A stretch of 64,000 nucleotides of DNA from Pseudomonas sp. ANT_J12 (GCF_008370045.1 NZ_VOBN01000011.1:62001-126000), one strand, 5' to 3'; positions 43,993 through 52,612 are shown, numbered from the stretch's first letter. The notes: generated by a model not told the origin, from the sequence alone. Program-made: numbers and translations.

Positions 43993-44562
43993 ATGTCTTT
44001 TTTCAACTCGGAAAAACTGCAAGCCACCCAGAAAGCCAACCTCGACCTGTTGCAGCAGATCAGCGGCAAAGTCTTCGCCAGCGTTGAACAACTGAGCCAG
44101 TTGCAGTTCAAGGCACTGCGCGACTCCACCGAGGAGCACTTCGAAGGCGTGCGCAAGCTGCTGGCGGTGCGTGATCCACAAGGTTTCGCTGATTTGCAGG
44201 CGTCGTTCACCCAACCGAGCGCGCAAACCGAACGCCTGGCTGAATTCAATCGTCAGGTTCAGGCGCTGATCGTCGGCACCCAGTCGGAGATCGCCAAACT
44301 GACCGAAGGTCAAGTCCAAGCGGGCACTCAGCAGGTGAATGAGTTCGTCGAGTCGATCAGCAAGAATGCACCGGCTGGCTCCGAGCCAGTGGTCGCGGCC
44401 TTCAAATCGGGTCTGGCGAATGCCGGTACCGTGTTCGAAAGCGCACAGAAGGCGGTAAAGCAGGCGTCTGATGTAGCCCAGAGTGGCTTCGACGCTGCGA
44501 CCGCTGCCGCCGGCAAAGCTGCTCCAGAAGCAGGTGCCAAGACTACCAACGGCAACAAATAA
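43993..44562 (+). CDS. phbP: Phasin (PHA granule-associated protein)
   Basis: This 189-residue protein starts at ATG 43993 with AGGAGA upstream. It is an amphipathic helical protein with the phasin_2 family pattern: SFFNSEKLQATQKANLDLL, EQLSQLQFKALRDSTEEHFEG, LAEFNRQVQALIVGTQSEIAK and an Ala-rich tail (SGFDAATAAAGKAAPEAG). Phasins coat PHB granules and control their number and size. The gene is divergent from phbX and convergent with phbF, ending at a strong terminator. Confidence 0.92.
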   Translation: MSFFNSEKLQATQKANLDLLQQISGKVFASVEQLSQLQFKALRDSTEEHFEGVRKLLAVRDPQGFADLQASFTQPSAQTERLAEFNRQVQALIVGTQSEIAKLTEGQVQAGTQQVNEFVESISKNAPAGSEPVVAAFKSGLANAGTVFESAQKAVKQASDVAQSGFDAATAAAGKAAPEAGAKTTNGNK

Positions 44563-44585
44563 GTCAGATCAGGCCAGCATCACCG

Positions 44586-44621
44586 ATGGCGATGGGATTA
44601 TTCCCCATCGCCATTTTTTTT
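44586..44621. terminator. Intrinsic terminator of the phasin gene
   Basis: ATGGCGATGGG-ATTATTC-CCCATCGCCAT followed by a run of eight T. It lies over the 3' end of phbF, whose stop codon (complement at 44598-44600) falls in the loop, so it may serve both strands. Confidence 0.85.
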
Positions 44622-45155
44622 CGTCCCGTTATCGGTGCCCGGCTTGGCGCCGAACAGGCCGAACATGTTCTGGGTATTGAGGTAGAGCGCCTTGGACTGA
44701 TCGACGTATTGGCGCATCAAGTCCTGCATCACCGGCGCCTGCTGGTGCATGAAGGTGCTCCAGTCCTCGGACGACTGGGCGCCGGTCTGGGACTGGATGT
44801 CGATCACGGTCTGGATGCTTTTATCCAGGTAGCTGCCGAGCACGCCCTGGTACGGGCCGTAGAACTGGATGATGCCCATCAGCATCTCGCTGCTGAAGAT
44901 TGGCTCACCACCGCTTTCGGCTTCGAGGATGACTTGCAACAGAATACTGCGGGTCAAGTCCTCGCCAGTTTTGGCATCGACCACCTGGAACGGGATTTTA
45001 TCGACCACCAATTGCCGAATATCGGCCAGGGTCAAGTGGCTGCTGGTATGGGTGTCGTACAGGCGGCGATTGGGGTATTTCTTGATCAGGCGGGGGGTGT
45101 TGGGGTTGTTAACGGTCATGCGGGGCGTCTCGCGGCGAGCCTGATTTGCAGGCAT
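44598..45155 (-). CDS. phbF: PhaR-type polyhydroxyalkanoate synthesis repressor
   Basis: This 185-residue protein is counted from ATG 45155; the in-frame ATG 45119 (MTVNNPNTPRL) is an equally possible start giving 173 residues. The PhaR N-terminal DNA-binding signature RLIKKYPNRRLYDTHTSSHLTLADIRQLV is clear, followed by PHB-accumulation-regulator domains (GEDLTRSILLQVILEAESGG, FYGPYQGVLGSYLDKSIQ). Such repressors bind both PHB and the promoters of phasin and their own genes and leave DNA when PHB appears. It is convergent with the phasin gene. Confidence 0.93.
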   Translation of the reverse strand: MPANQARRETPRMTVNNPNTPRLIKKYPNRRLYDTHTSSHLTLADIRQLVVDKIPFQVVDAKTGEDLTRSILLQVILEAESGGEPIFSSEMLMGIIQFYGPYQGVLGSYLDKSIQTVIDIQSQTGAQSSEDWSTFMHQQAPVMQDLMRQYVDQSKALYLNTQNMFGLFGAKPGTDNGTKKNGDGE

Positions 45156-45488
45156 CTTAACCTACTATCGCCGATGTCGCCGACCCGCCGAGCCCTGTAG
45201 GAGCGAGGCTTGCTCGCGAAGACGTTGTGTCAGTCACTGTCGATGTTGGATGTGCCGACGCTTTCGCGGGCAAGCCTTGCTCCTACAAGATCACAAACAG
45301 ACCGCAACGCCGCCTGACGACCACGCCCCCTGTAGGAGCGAGGCTTGCCCGCGAAGACGTTGCGTCAGTCACTGTCGATGTTGGATGTGCCGACGCTTTC
45401 GCGGGCAAGCCTTGCTCCTACAGGTGATGTGGTGGTTCAGCTTCGGTGATCGTTCCCACGCAGGAGCGTGGGAACGATCATGTGGTGC
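45156..45488. repeat. Intergenic region filled by two tandem REPINs and a palindrome
   Basis: These 333 bases carry two nearly identical 96-base REPINs (45194-45289 and 45329-45424; offset 135 bases) and a perfect palindrome at 45447-45480. No gene was seen. The two REPINs share the whole interior (GACGTTG-GTCAGTCACTGTCG), so the unit was duplicated as a block, not inserted twice. Confidence 0.85.
45447..45480. terminator. Perfect 15-bp palindrome, terminator-like
   Basis: TGATCGTTCCCACGC-AGGA-GCGTGGGAACGATCA lies 8 bases past the porin stop. It is a known-looking Pseudomonas repeat unit (GTTCCCACGC...), and as RNA it would form a strong hairpin at the 3' end of the porin transcript. It has no T-run. 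Confidence 0.5.
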
Positions 45489-46757
45489 TTACCAGATCGG
45501 CAAGCTATAGCTGACGATCAACCGGTTCTCATCCAGATCACTGCCGAAATTCGTCGAGCGCACGGTCGCATTGCGCCATTTCACCCCAACGTTCTTCAGT
45601 GGGCCACTCTGCACGACATAACCGATATCGGTATCGCGCTCCCATTCCTTTCCCTCCGGGCGATTGCCGCCCAGATCGATATTGTCGCCCGTGAGATAAC
45701 GGGTCATGAAGGTCAGCCCCGGCACGCCAATGGCTGCGAAGTTGTAGTCGTAACGGGCCTGCCAGGACTTTTCATCCTTGCTGGCGAAGTCGCCGATCTG
45801 CACGAAGTTGACCAGGAACGCGTCAGTGCCATTGATGTAGGCAAACCCGGTGTCGCCGCTCATGCTCTGATAACCCAGGCCCAGCGCATGCCCGCCGAGG
45901 CTGTAGGTGAACATCGCCCCCAGCGCCTTGTTGTCGACGTTGCTGCCGCCATCGTCGGTGGAGCGGGCAAAGCGCAAATCACTCTTGAACGACTGGCCCG
46001 CCGTCACCGGCAACACGTAAGTCAGGTTGACCATGTGCTGGCTGTAGAGGTTGTCGAGATGGCCATAGCTGTAGCCCGTGGCGAGGTTGCCGGTCCATTT
46101 GTAGTTGAGGCTGGCAAAGTCGAAGCTGTCGCTGGTGGTGTGCGGCGTGATGATGCCTTTGGCGCCGGTCCGGGTGATGCCCATGTCTTCATAGTCGGAG
46201 GAATCGCGCTGATTGACTTGTTTCAGGCGTCCGCCGTCCACGGTCAGGCCTTCGACTTCCAGCGAGGTCAACTGACCGCCCTCGAACGTCTGTGGCAACA
46301 GCCGCGAATCATTGGCCAACACCGTCGGCAACTTCGGCAGCAAAGTGCCGAGTTTCAGCACCGTTTTCGAGGCGCGCACCTTCGCTGTCACGCCCAAGTC
46401 GCCGTACTCGTCCTGAGCACCCTTGCTGGTGGTGCGATGGCGTTGCAGCAACCCGGAACCGGCGCGATCCGGGCTCGAATCGAGTTTGACCCCGAGCAGG
46501 CCAATAGCATCGACACCGAAGCCGACCAACCCATCCGTGAAGCCCGATTCATAGCGCAGCAGAAAACCCTGGGCCCATTCCTCTTGTTTCGATTGCGCAG
46601 CGTTGTCCTGGCGAAAGTCGCGGTTGAAGTAGAAGTTGCGCAGTTCCAGGCTGGCTTTGCTGTCCTTGATAAAGTCAGCGGCAGCGGGGGCCGAGAGGCT
46701 GATGACGCCACCGGCCAGTAACAGTCGGGTAGCGAGCGTGCGGGTGTGACGGTCCAT
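45489..46757 (-). CDS. OprD-family outer membrane porin
   Basis: This 422-residue protein starts at ATG 46757 with AAAGGGG. The signal peptide ends near SAPAAADF. OprD features are SLELRNFYFNRDFRQ, KQEEWAQGFLLRYESGFTDG, GLLGVKLDSSPDRAGSG and the C-terminal aromatic residue (YSLPIW). It is about 20 % different in key loops from the porin at 34142, so ligands differ. It lies downstream of actP and an acyl-CoA dehydrogenase, which suggests uptake of a carboxylate or fatty acid. Two overlapping CA motifs for Crc/Hfq precede the ribosome site. Confidence 0.92.
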   Translation of the reverse strand: MDRHTRTLATRLLLAGGVISLSAPAAADFIKDSKASLELRNFYFNRDFRQDNAAQSKQEEWAQGFLLRYESGFTDGLVGFGVDAIGLLGVKLDSSPDRAGSGLLQRHRTTSKGAQDEYGDLGVTAKVRASKTVLKLGTLLPKLPTVLANDSRLLPQTFEGGQLTSLEVEGLTVDGGRLKQVNQRDSSDYEDMGITRTGAKGIITPHTTSDSFDFASLNYKWTGNLATGYSYGHLDNLYSQHMVNLTYVLPVTAGQSFKSDLRFARSTDDGGSNVDNKALGAMFTYSLGGHALGLGYQSMSGDTGFAYINGTDAFLVNFVQIGDFASKDEKSWQARYDYNFAAIGVPGLTFMTRYLTGDNIDLGGNRPEGKEWERDTDIGYVVQSGPLKNVGVKWRNATVRSTNFGSDLDENRLIVSYSLPIW

Positions 46758-46769
46758 GGTGAAGCCCCT

Positions 46770-46783
46770 TTATTTTTATTGTT
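46770..46783 (-). promoter_or_regulatory. Possible Crc/Hfq CA motifs in the porin leader
   Basis: On the minus strand AACAATAAAAATAA directly precedes the AAAGGGG ribosome site and contains two overlapping AANAANAA matches. It predicts catabolite repression of the porin at the translation level. Confidence 0.45.
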
Positions 46784-46886
46784 GGAATAGTCGGCCATGC
46801 ACCCTCGCCAGACGGGCGAGGGCTTGTTCAGTAAAAAACGCGAACGCCCAAAATGAGGAGCGGGGGCGCCGCGTGCGGTTCAATCG

Positions 46887-48659
46887 TCAGAACTGTTCGG
46901 CGCTCAGGCCATACAACGAGCCACTGCCGGCGCGAATGGATTGCTCCAGGCTCAAAATGCGCGGGAGCAAACGCTCGATGTAGAAATCGGCGGTGGCGAT
47001 TTTCGCGCCGTAGAACGCCGGATCGTCACTGCGCTTTTTCTTCGCGACCTGGGCCATTCGCGCCCACAGCCAGGCGTAGGCGACATACCCGAACAAGTGC
47101 AGGTATTCCACCGACGCGGCGCCGATTTCATTGCGGTTGGTCGCGGCCTGGTCTTGCAGCCAGTCGCTGAGATTTTCCAGGCGCTGCACGGCATCGAACA
47201 GTTGAATGGAGTAGGGCGCGTCGGGCTGATGGGCGAAGTGGCGGATCTCGCCGGTGAACTGGCGCAGCACCACGCCGCTGTCGGCCAGCACTTTGCGTCC
47301 GAGCAAGTCCAGCGCCTGGATGCCGTTGGTGCCTTCGTAGATCTGCGCGATACGCACGTCACGCACCAGTTGCTCCTGGCCCCATTCGCGGATGTAACCG
47401 TGACCGCCGAACACTTGCTGGCCGTGGATGCAGCTGTCGAGGCCGGTGTCGGTGAAAAATGCCTTGGCCACCGGGGTCAGCAGCGCCACCAGGGTTTGCG
47501 CGTTGTCGCGCTCCCGGGCGTCGTCGGAGAACTTCGCCAAATCCAGTTGCTGGCCGACGTAACTGGCAAACGCGCGGCCACCTTCGGTCATGGCTTTCAT
47601 GCTCAGCAGCATGCGGCGCACATCGGGGTGGACGATGATCGGGTCGGCGATCTGGCTCGGCGCCAGGGTACCGACCGGCGATCGGCTCTGGACCCGTTCG
47701 CGGGCATATTTCACCGCGCTCTGATAGGACGCCTCTGCGCAACCGATGCCCTGAATGCCGATCGACAGGCGCTCGTAGTTCATCATGGTGAACATCGCCG
47801 CCAAGCCTTTGTTGGCTTCACCCACCAACCAACCGCTGGCACCGTCGAAGTTCATCACGCAGGTGGCCGAGGCCTTGATGCCCATCTTGTGTTCGATCGA
47901 GCCGCAACTCACGGCGTTGGCATGGCCGAGGGAGCCGTCGGCATTCACCAGCACTTTGGGCACCACAAACAGCGAGATCCCTTTAGGCCCGGCCGGCGCG
48001 TCCGGCAGTTTGGCCAGCACCAGATGGATGATGTTTTCGGTCAGGTCCTGATCGCCGCCGGTGATGAAGATCTTGCTGCCGCTGAGCTGGTAACTGCCAT
48101 CGGCCTGGGGTTCGGCGCGGGTGCGGATCAGCCCCAGGTCAGTACCGGCGTGGGCTTCGGTCAGGCACATGGAACCGGCCCAGCGGCCTTCGTACATCGG
48201 CGGCAGGTAGAGATTTTTCAGTTCTTCGCTGGCGTGGGCATCGATGGCCAGACAGGCACCGGAACTCAATGCCGAATAGAGCGCAAAGCTGGAATTGGCG
48301 CCGTAGAGCATTTCTTCGAACTGCACCGCGAGCATCTTCGGCATGCCCATGCCGCCGAACTCGGCGTTGCCGGACAAGCCGACCCAGCCGCCTTCGATGT
48401 AAGTGGTGTAAGCCTGTTTGAAACCGATCGGCGTCGTGACCTGGCCATAGACCCAATGCGCGCCTTCTTCGTCGCCGCTGCGATTCAAGGGTGCAATCAG
48501 GTGCGAGGTGACTTTCGCCGCCTCTTCAAGAATCGCGTCGGCAGTGTCGGCATCGACATTGTCCGCCAGGGCCGGCAGGCGCGCCCACAGGGCCGGGGCG
48601 TTGAACACTTCATGCAGCACGAAGCGCATGTCGCGCAGGGGAGCGTTGAATTCGGGCAT
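46887..48659 (-). CDS. Acyl-CoA dehydrogenase with C-terminal extension
   Basis: This 590-residue protein starts at ATG 48659 with GAGGTTCACGCT; the extension to 48719 is unlikely. The flavoprotein fold has an N-terminal helical domain, a middle region CLTEAHAGTDLGLIRTRAEP with KIFITGGD, and a C-terminal catalytic-domain stretch (YEGTNGIQALDLLGRK). The extra C-terminal domain (about 470-590) is typical of the about 600-residue Pseudomonas acyl-CoA dehydrogenases. The enzyme makes a trans-2 double bond in an acyl-CoA, the first beta-oxidation step. It is 60 bases downstream of actP in the same direction. Confidence 0.9.
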   Translation of the reverse strand: MPEFNAPLRDMRFVLHEVFNAPALWARLPALADNVDADTADAILEEAAKVTSHLIAPLNRSGDEEGAHWVYGQVTTPIGFKQAYTTYIEGGWVGLSGNAEFGGMGMPKMLAVQFEEMLYGANSSFALYSALSSGACLAIDAHASEELKNLYLPPMYEGRWAGSMCLTEAHAGTDLGLIRTRAEPQADGSYQLSGSKIFITGGDQDLTENIIHLVLAKLPDAPAGPKGISLFVVPKVLVNADGSLGHANAVSCGSIEHKMGIKASATCVMNFDGASGWLVGEANKGLAAMFTMMNYERLSIGIQGIGCAEASYQSAVKYARERVQSRSPVGTLAPSQIADPIIVHPDVRRMLLSMKAMTEGGRAFASYVGQQLDLAKFSDDARERDNAQTLVALLTPVAKAFFTDTGLDSCIHGQQVFGGHGYIREWGQEQLVRDVRIAQIYEGTNGIQALDLLGRKVLADSGVVLRQFTGEIRHFAHQPDAPYSIQLFDAVQRLENLSDWLQDQAATNRNEIGAASVEYLHLFGYVAYAWLWARMAQVAKKKRSDDPAFYGAKIATADFYIERLLPRILSLEQSIRAGSGSLYGLSAEQF

Positions 48660-48684
48660 AGCGTGAACCTCGTTGGGACGGTGG

Positions 48685-48711
48685 GCACGGCGCCGCAACG
48701 GCGGGCCGTGC
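48685..48711. other. Hairpin between actP and acyl-CoA dehydrogenase gene
   Basis: GCACGGC ... GCCGTGC with an inner GCCG/CGGC pair forms a strong stem in the 60-base gap. On the minus strand no T-run follows, so it more likely marks mRNA processing or stabilisation between two genes of one transcript. Confidence 0.35.
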
Positions 48712-48719
48712 TTTTTCAA

Positions 48720-50390
48720 TCAATGACTGGAAGCGCTGGCGGCACCGAGACCGGTCTGGGCGCGCACGAACTGGTCGGCGTAGGCATCACGTTCCTTGTC
48801 GGCGCGCACGCTGCGGTCGAGTTTCGACACGACCACAATCACCAGGAACGCCAGCGGCATGGAGAACAGCGCCGGGTGGTCGTAGGGGAAGATCGCGTGG
48901 GCGTGGCCGAGCACGGTGACCCACACGGCTGGCGACAGAATCACCAGCACCAGCGCACAGATCAGCCCGGCGAAACCGCCGAGGATCGCGCCTTTGGTGG
49001 TCAGGCCTTTCCAGTACATGGCCATGATCAGCACCGGGAAGTTGGTCGACGCGGCGATGCCGAACGTCAGGCCCACCAGGAACGCGACGTTCATCTTCTC
49101 GAACAGAATGCCCAGCAAAATCGCGACGATGCCCAGGCCGACGGTAGCCATGCGCGTCACGCGCATTTCCTGTTTCTCGCTGGCCTTGCCTTTCTTGAAC
49201 ACCGTGGCGTACAGGTCGTGGGAAATCGCCGAGGCACCGGCCAGGGCGAGCCCGGAGACCACCGCCAGAATGGTGGCGAAGGCGACGGCGGCGAGGAAAC
49301 CGAAGAACAGGTTCCCACCCACCGCTTTGGCCAGGTGCATGGCAACCATGTTGCCGCCGCCGATCAAGGCACCGCCGACTTCACCGTTGACGTAGTACTG
49401 CGGATCGGTGCCGATGATCACCATCGCCGCGAAGCCCAAGGTGCAGACCACGAGGAAGAAGAAACCGATGAAACCGGTGGCGTAGAACACCGATTTACGC
49501 GCTTCCTTGGCGTTCGGCACGGTGAAGAAGCGCATCAGGATGTGCGGCAACCCGGCAATCCCGAATACCAACCCGAGGGACATGGACGCGGTGTTGATCG
49601 GGTCGGCGAGCATTGCGCCTGGCCCCATGATGTTCCAGCCGCTGGCGTGGGCCTGGACCGCTTTGGCGGCGAGGGTTTCGTAGCTGAAACCGAATTGCGA
49701 CATGGCCATGACCGCCAGGGTCGTACCACCGGCGAGCAGCAACACAGCCTTGATGATCTGCACCCAGGTGGTGGCGATCATGCCGCCGAAGATTACGTAC
49801 ACCAGCATCAGCGCACCGACGATCACCACCGCCACCGGGTAGTCGAGGCCAAACAACAATTTGATCAACTGCCCGGCACCGACCATCTGCACGATCAAGT
49901 AGCAGCACACCACGGTCAGCGACCCGAACGCGGCGAAGATCCGCACTTTGTTCTGGTCCAGGCGATAGGACACGATGTCGGCGAAGGTGTAGCGCCCCAG
50001 ATTGCGCAAGCGCTCGGCCATCAGGAAGGTGATGATCGGCCAGCCGACGAAGAAGCCGATGGTGTAGATGAAACCGTCGTAACCCTTGGCAAACACCAGG
50101 CTCGACAGCCCGAGCAACGTGGCGGCGGACATGTAGTCACCGGCAATCGCCAGACCGTTCTGGAACCCGGTGATGCCGCCACCCGCGGTGTAGAAATCCG
50201 AGGTGGATTTGGTTTGCCGCGCGGCCCACCAGGTGATGCACAGGGTGCCGAGCACGAACACAAAGAACATGCTGATCGCGTTCAGATTGAGCGGTTGTTT
50301 CTCCACTGCACCGGTCAGCGGCGCGGCGAGTACGACGCCAGACGACAGCAGGGCTGCACCCGCGAGGCAAAGCTTTCTGAGCCGCTTCAT
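48720..50390 (-). CDS. actP: Cation/acetate symporter ActP
   Basis: This 556-residue sodium:solute symporter (SSS family) has an N-terminal signal-like helix and 13-14 membrane helices. Motifs match ActP: AARQTKSTSDFYTAGGGITGFQNGLAIAGDYMSAATLLG, IADIVSYRLDQ-like, RFFTVPNAKEARKSVFYATG. It imports acetate and possibly other short monocarboxylates with Na+ or H+. The ATG shares one base with the stop of the upstream DUF485 gene (TGATG), the standard actP arrangement. Confidence 0.93.
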   Translation of the reverse strand: MKRLRKLCLAGAALLSSGVVLAAPLTGAVEKQPLNLNAISMFFVFVLGTLCITWWAARQTKSTSDFYTAGGGITGFQNGLAIAGDYMSAATLLGLSSLVFAKGYDGFIYTIGFFVGWPIITFLMAERLRNLGRYTFADIVSYRLDQNKVRIFAAFGSLTVVCCYLIVQMVGAGQLIKLLFGLDYPVAVVIVGALMLVYVIFGGMIATTWVQIIKAVLLLAGGTTLAVMAMSQFGFSYETLAAKAVQAHASGWNIMGPGAMLADPINTASMSLGLVFGIAGLPHILMRFFTVPNAKEARKSVFYATGFIGFFFLVVCTLGFAAMVIIGTDPQYYVNGEVGGALIGGGNMVAMHLAKAVGGNLFFGFLAAVAFATILAVVSGLALAGASAISHDLYATVFKKGKASEKQEMRVTRMATVGLGIVAILLGILFEKMNVAFLVGLTFGIAASTNFPVLIMAMYWKGLTTKGAILGGFAGLICALVLVILSPAVWVTVLGHAHAIFPYDHPALFSMPLAFLVIVVVSKLDRSVRADKERDAYADQFVRAQTGLGAASASSH

Positions 50391-50716
50391 CACTTGCTCT
50401 CCTCAAGAATCGCCGCGCCGAGCGCATCGAACCGGGTGTTGGCGCGGTAGACGTACCACCCCGTCAGCAACCAGGAAAAAATGATGATCGCCGCGCCCAC
50501 CGGCATGCCCAGGGTCAACATCCGGTGCTCGCCGAGCGGTGCATGCAGCCATTGCGGGGCAAACGCCACCACTAGCATGAACAGGTAATAGGTGCCCAGG
50601 ACCGTGGCACTCAACGTCCAGGCCAGGCGCGAACGGCTGCTGACCAGTTGGAGGAATTTCGGATTCGCGCGAATCCGTTCGCAACGCTGGGTGTCGGTTG
50701 AATGGATGTCGATCAT
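50390..50716 (-). CDS. DUF485 inner-membrane protein (YjcH type), ActP partner
   Basis: This 108-residue protein starts at ATG 50716 with GGAG. It has two membrane helices (TLSATVLGTYYLFMLVVAFA, about 37-56, and GMPVGAAIIIFSWLLTGWYV, about 72-91). YjcH/DUF485 proteins are nearly always encoded directly upstream of ActP and are thought to assist it. The AACAAAAA leader motif of the operon is just upstream. Confidence 0.92.
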   Translation of the reverse strand: MIDIHSTDTQRCERIRANPKFLQLVSSRSRLAWTLSATVLGTYYLFMLVVAFAPQWLHAPLGEHRMLTLGMPVGAAIIIFSWLLTGWYVYRANTRFDALGAAILEESK

Positions 50717-50732
50717 CGGTAGCTCCACATTG

Positions 50733-50740
50733 TTTTTGTT
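50733..50740 (-). promoter_or_regulatory. Possible Crc/Hfq CA motif in the actP operon leader
   Basis: On the minus strand AACAAAAA (fits AANAANAA) lies 17 bases before the ATG of the DUF485 gene, near its GGAG ribosome site. It predicts Crc/Hfq repression of acetate uptake. Confidence 0.45.
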
Positions 50741-50842
50741 GTCGGTGTGTGGGGGCAGGGCCGCGTTGCGCCGAATCCGGCGCGCACGAGCCCGAAACGG
50801 CAGGTTCGCGACCTGCCGCTTGAAGGGTTCAGCGTGGGAGGG

Positions 50843-52465
50843 TTAGAGCGCCTGGGCCCTGTCGCGCAGTACGTACTTCTGGATCTTGCCGGTGGACGTC
50901 TTCGGCAACAGGGTGAAGATCACCGTGCGCGGCACTTTGAACCCGGCCAGGTGTTCGCGGCAGAAACTGATGATGTCCGCCTCGCGCACGTCCTGGTGAT
51001 CCGCTTTCAAGGTGATAAAGGCGCAGGGGGTTTCGCCCCATTTTTCGTCGGGACGGGCAACGACAGCGGCTTCCATCACACCCGGATGGCGGTAAAGCAC
51101 GCCTTCGAGTTCGATGGTGGAAATGTTCTCGCCGCCGGAAATGATGATGTCTTTGAGTCGGTCCTTGATCTCGACATAACCGTCGGGATGACACACCGCC
51201 AGGTCGCCGGTGTGGAACCAGCCACCTTCAAACGCTTCGGCGGTGGCGGTCGGGTTTTTCAGATAGCCCTTCATCACGGTGTTGCCGCGCATGAAGATCT
51301 CGCCGATGGTCTTGCCGTCGCGCGGGGTCGGTTTCAGGGTGGTCGAGTCGCCGACCATCACCCCTTCGAGCGTCGGATAACGCACGCCTTGGCGGGACTT
51401 GATCTGCGCGCGCTCATCCAGGGGCAATTCATCCCACTCGGCATGCCAGGCACACAGTGTCACCGGGCCGTAGGTTTCGGTCAGGCCATAAACGTGGGTG
51501 ACCTTGATGCCCATTTCTTCCACGGCACCGATGACTTTGGCCGGCGGCGCGGCACCGGCGACCATGGCGTTGACCGGGTGATCGATGGCGGCTTTGGCCG
51601 AGTCCGGCATGTTGACCAGCGCATTGAGCACGATCGGCGCGCCGCACAGGTGAGTCACCTGGTGCTCGCGGATCAGGGTGAGGATTTTCTGTGGATCGAC
51701 CCGGCGCAGGAACACATGCACACCGGCCAGCGCGGTGATGGTCCATGGGTAGCACCAACCGTTGCAGTGGAACATCGGCAGGGTCCAGAGGTACACCGGG
51801 TGGTTGCCCATGGCCCAGGTCATTTGGTTGCCCAGGGCGTTGAGGTAGGCGCCGCGATGGTGATAGACCACGCCTTTCGGATTACCGGTGGTGCCGGAGG
51901 TGTAGTTCAGCGAAATGGCTTGCCACTCGTCATCCGGCCATTGCCAGGCGAACGCCGGATCGCCCTCGGCCAGCAGCGCTTCATAGTCCAGGTCGCTGAC
52001 AGCCTGGCCTTCGCCGTATTCCGGGTCGTTGACGTCGATCACCAGCGGCGGGTGATCGAGCATGCCGATGGCCGCGTGAATCACGCTGTGGAATTCGCGG
52101 TCGGTGATCAGCACCTTGGCTTCGCCGTGTTGCAGCATGAAGGCGATGGCTTCGGCGTCCAGGCGTACGTTGAGCGGGTTGAGCACCGCGCCGATCATCG
52201 GCACGCCGAAGTGCACTTCGAGCATCTCGGGGATGTTCGGCAACATGACCGCGACGGTGTCGTCCTTGCCGATGCCACGCCCGGCCAGCGCCGAAGCCAG
52301 GCGTCGGCAGCGGGTGTAGGTCTGCGCCCAGGTGCGGCGGATCGAGCCGTGAATAACGGCGGGGTAGTCGGGGTAAACGTGGGCGGTGCGCTCGAGGAAG
52401 CTGAGCGGCGACAAGGCGATATGATTGACAGCCGTAGGGCTAAGCCCTTGTTCGAAGATCGACAT
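50843..52465 (-). CDS. AMP-binding fatty-acyl-CoA/carboxylate-CoA ligase
   Basis: This 540-residue protein is counted from ATG 52465 (MSIFEQGLSP); longer starts are unsupported. ANL-superfamily motifs are P-loop YTSGTTGNPKGVV, YGLTETYGP, the hinge region GDLAVCHPDGYVEIKDRLKDII and the C-terminal lysine region KTSTGKIQKY. The size and sequence fit the medium-chain (AlkK-like) acyl-CoA synthetases of pseudomonads. It activates a carboxylic acid to its CoA thioester, feeding the acyl-CoA dehydrogenase encoded nearby. It is divergent from the two-component system and shares its palindromic promoter region. Confidence 0.9.
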   Translation of the reverse strand: MSIFEQGLSPTAVNHIALSPLSFLERTAHVYPDYPAVIHGSIRRTWAQTYTRCRRLASALAGRGIGKDDTVAVMLPNIPEMLEVHFGVPMIGAVLNPLNVRLDAEAIAFMLQHGEAKVLITDREFHSVIHAAIGMLDHPPLVIDVNDPEYGEGQAVSDLDYEALLAEGDPAFAWQWPDDEWQAISLNYTSGTTGNPKGVVYHHRGAYLNALGNQMTWAMGNHPVYLWTLPMFHCNGWCYPWTITALAGVHVFLRRVDPQKILTLIREHQVTHLCGAPIVLNALVNMPDSAKAAIDHPVNAMVAGAAPPAKVIGAVEEMGIKVTHVYGLTETYGPVTLCAWHAEWDELPLDERAQIKSRQGVRYPTLEGVMVGDSTTLKPTPRDGKTIGEIFMRGNTVMKGYLKNPTATAEAFEGGWFHTGDLAVCHPDGYVEIKDRLKDIIISGGENISTIELEGVLYRHPGVMEAAVVARPDEKWGETPCAFITLKADHQDVREADIISFCREHLAGFKVPRTVIFTLLPKTSTGKIQKYVLRDRAQAL

Positions 52466-52580
52466 GACGGGTACTCGGTGGCTGATTGTTAGCTCTATGG
52501 CTGACCTGTTCAGCGTAGCCGCTGAGGTCAACTTTTATGTCCGGTCTGCTTTATATAACAATCCACCGTCGATATGGAAG

Positions 52581-52612
52581 TACAACCTAGGTTGTATAGT
52601 ATAAATACTATA
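52581..52612. promoter_or_regulatory. Two overlapping palindromes in the ligase / two-component divergon
   Basis: TACAACCTAGGTTGTA (52581-52596) is a perfect 16-bp palindrome. It overlaps by two bases a second perfect inverted repeat TATAGTAT-AA-ATACTATA (52595-52612). Both lie in the AT-rich region between the ligase start and the kinase start. The 16-bp site is a likely operator for a dimeric regulator, the neighbouring FixJ-type regulator being the first candidate. The second repeat may contain the promoter -10 elements. Confidence 0.6.

Noticed and set aside
45194..45424. Possible CRISPR-like repeat array
   Set aside because: Only two units, each with internal inverted arms and identical interiors, which is REPIN structure; no spacers and no cas genes.
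46941..50450. Very long plus-strand open frame (about 1170 codons) across the acyl-CoA dehydrogenase and actP genes
   Set aside because: It is antisense to two clear genes, with His/Arg/Gly-rich low-complexity translation typical of high-GC shadow frames.
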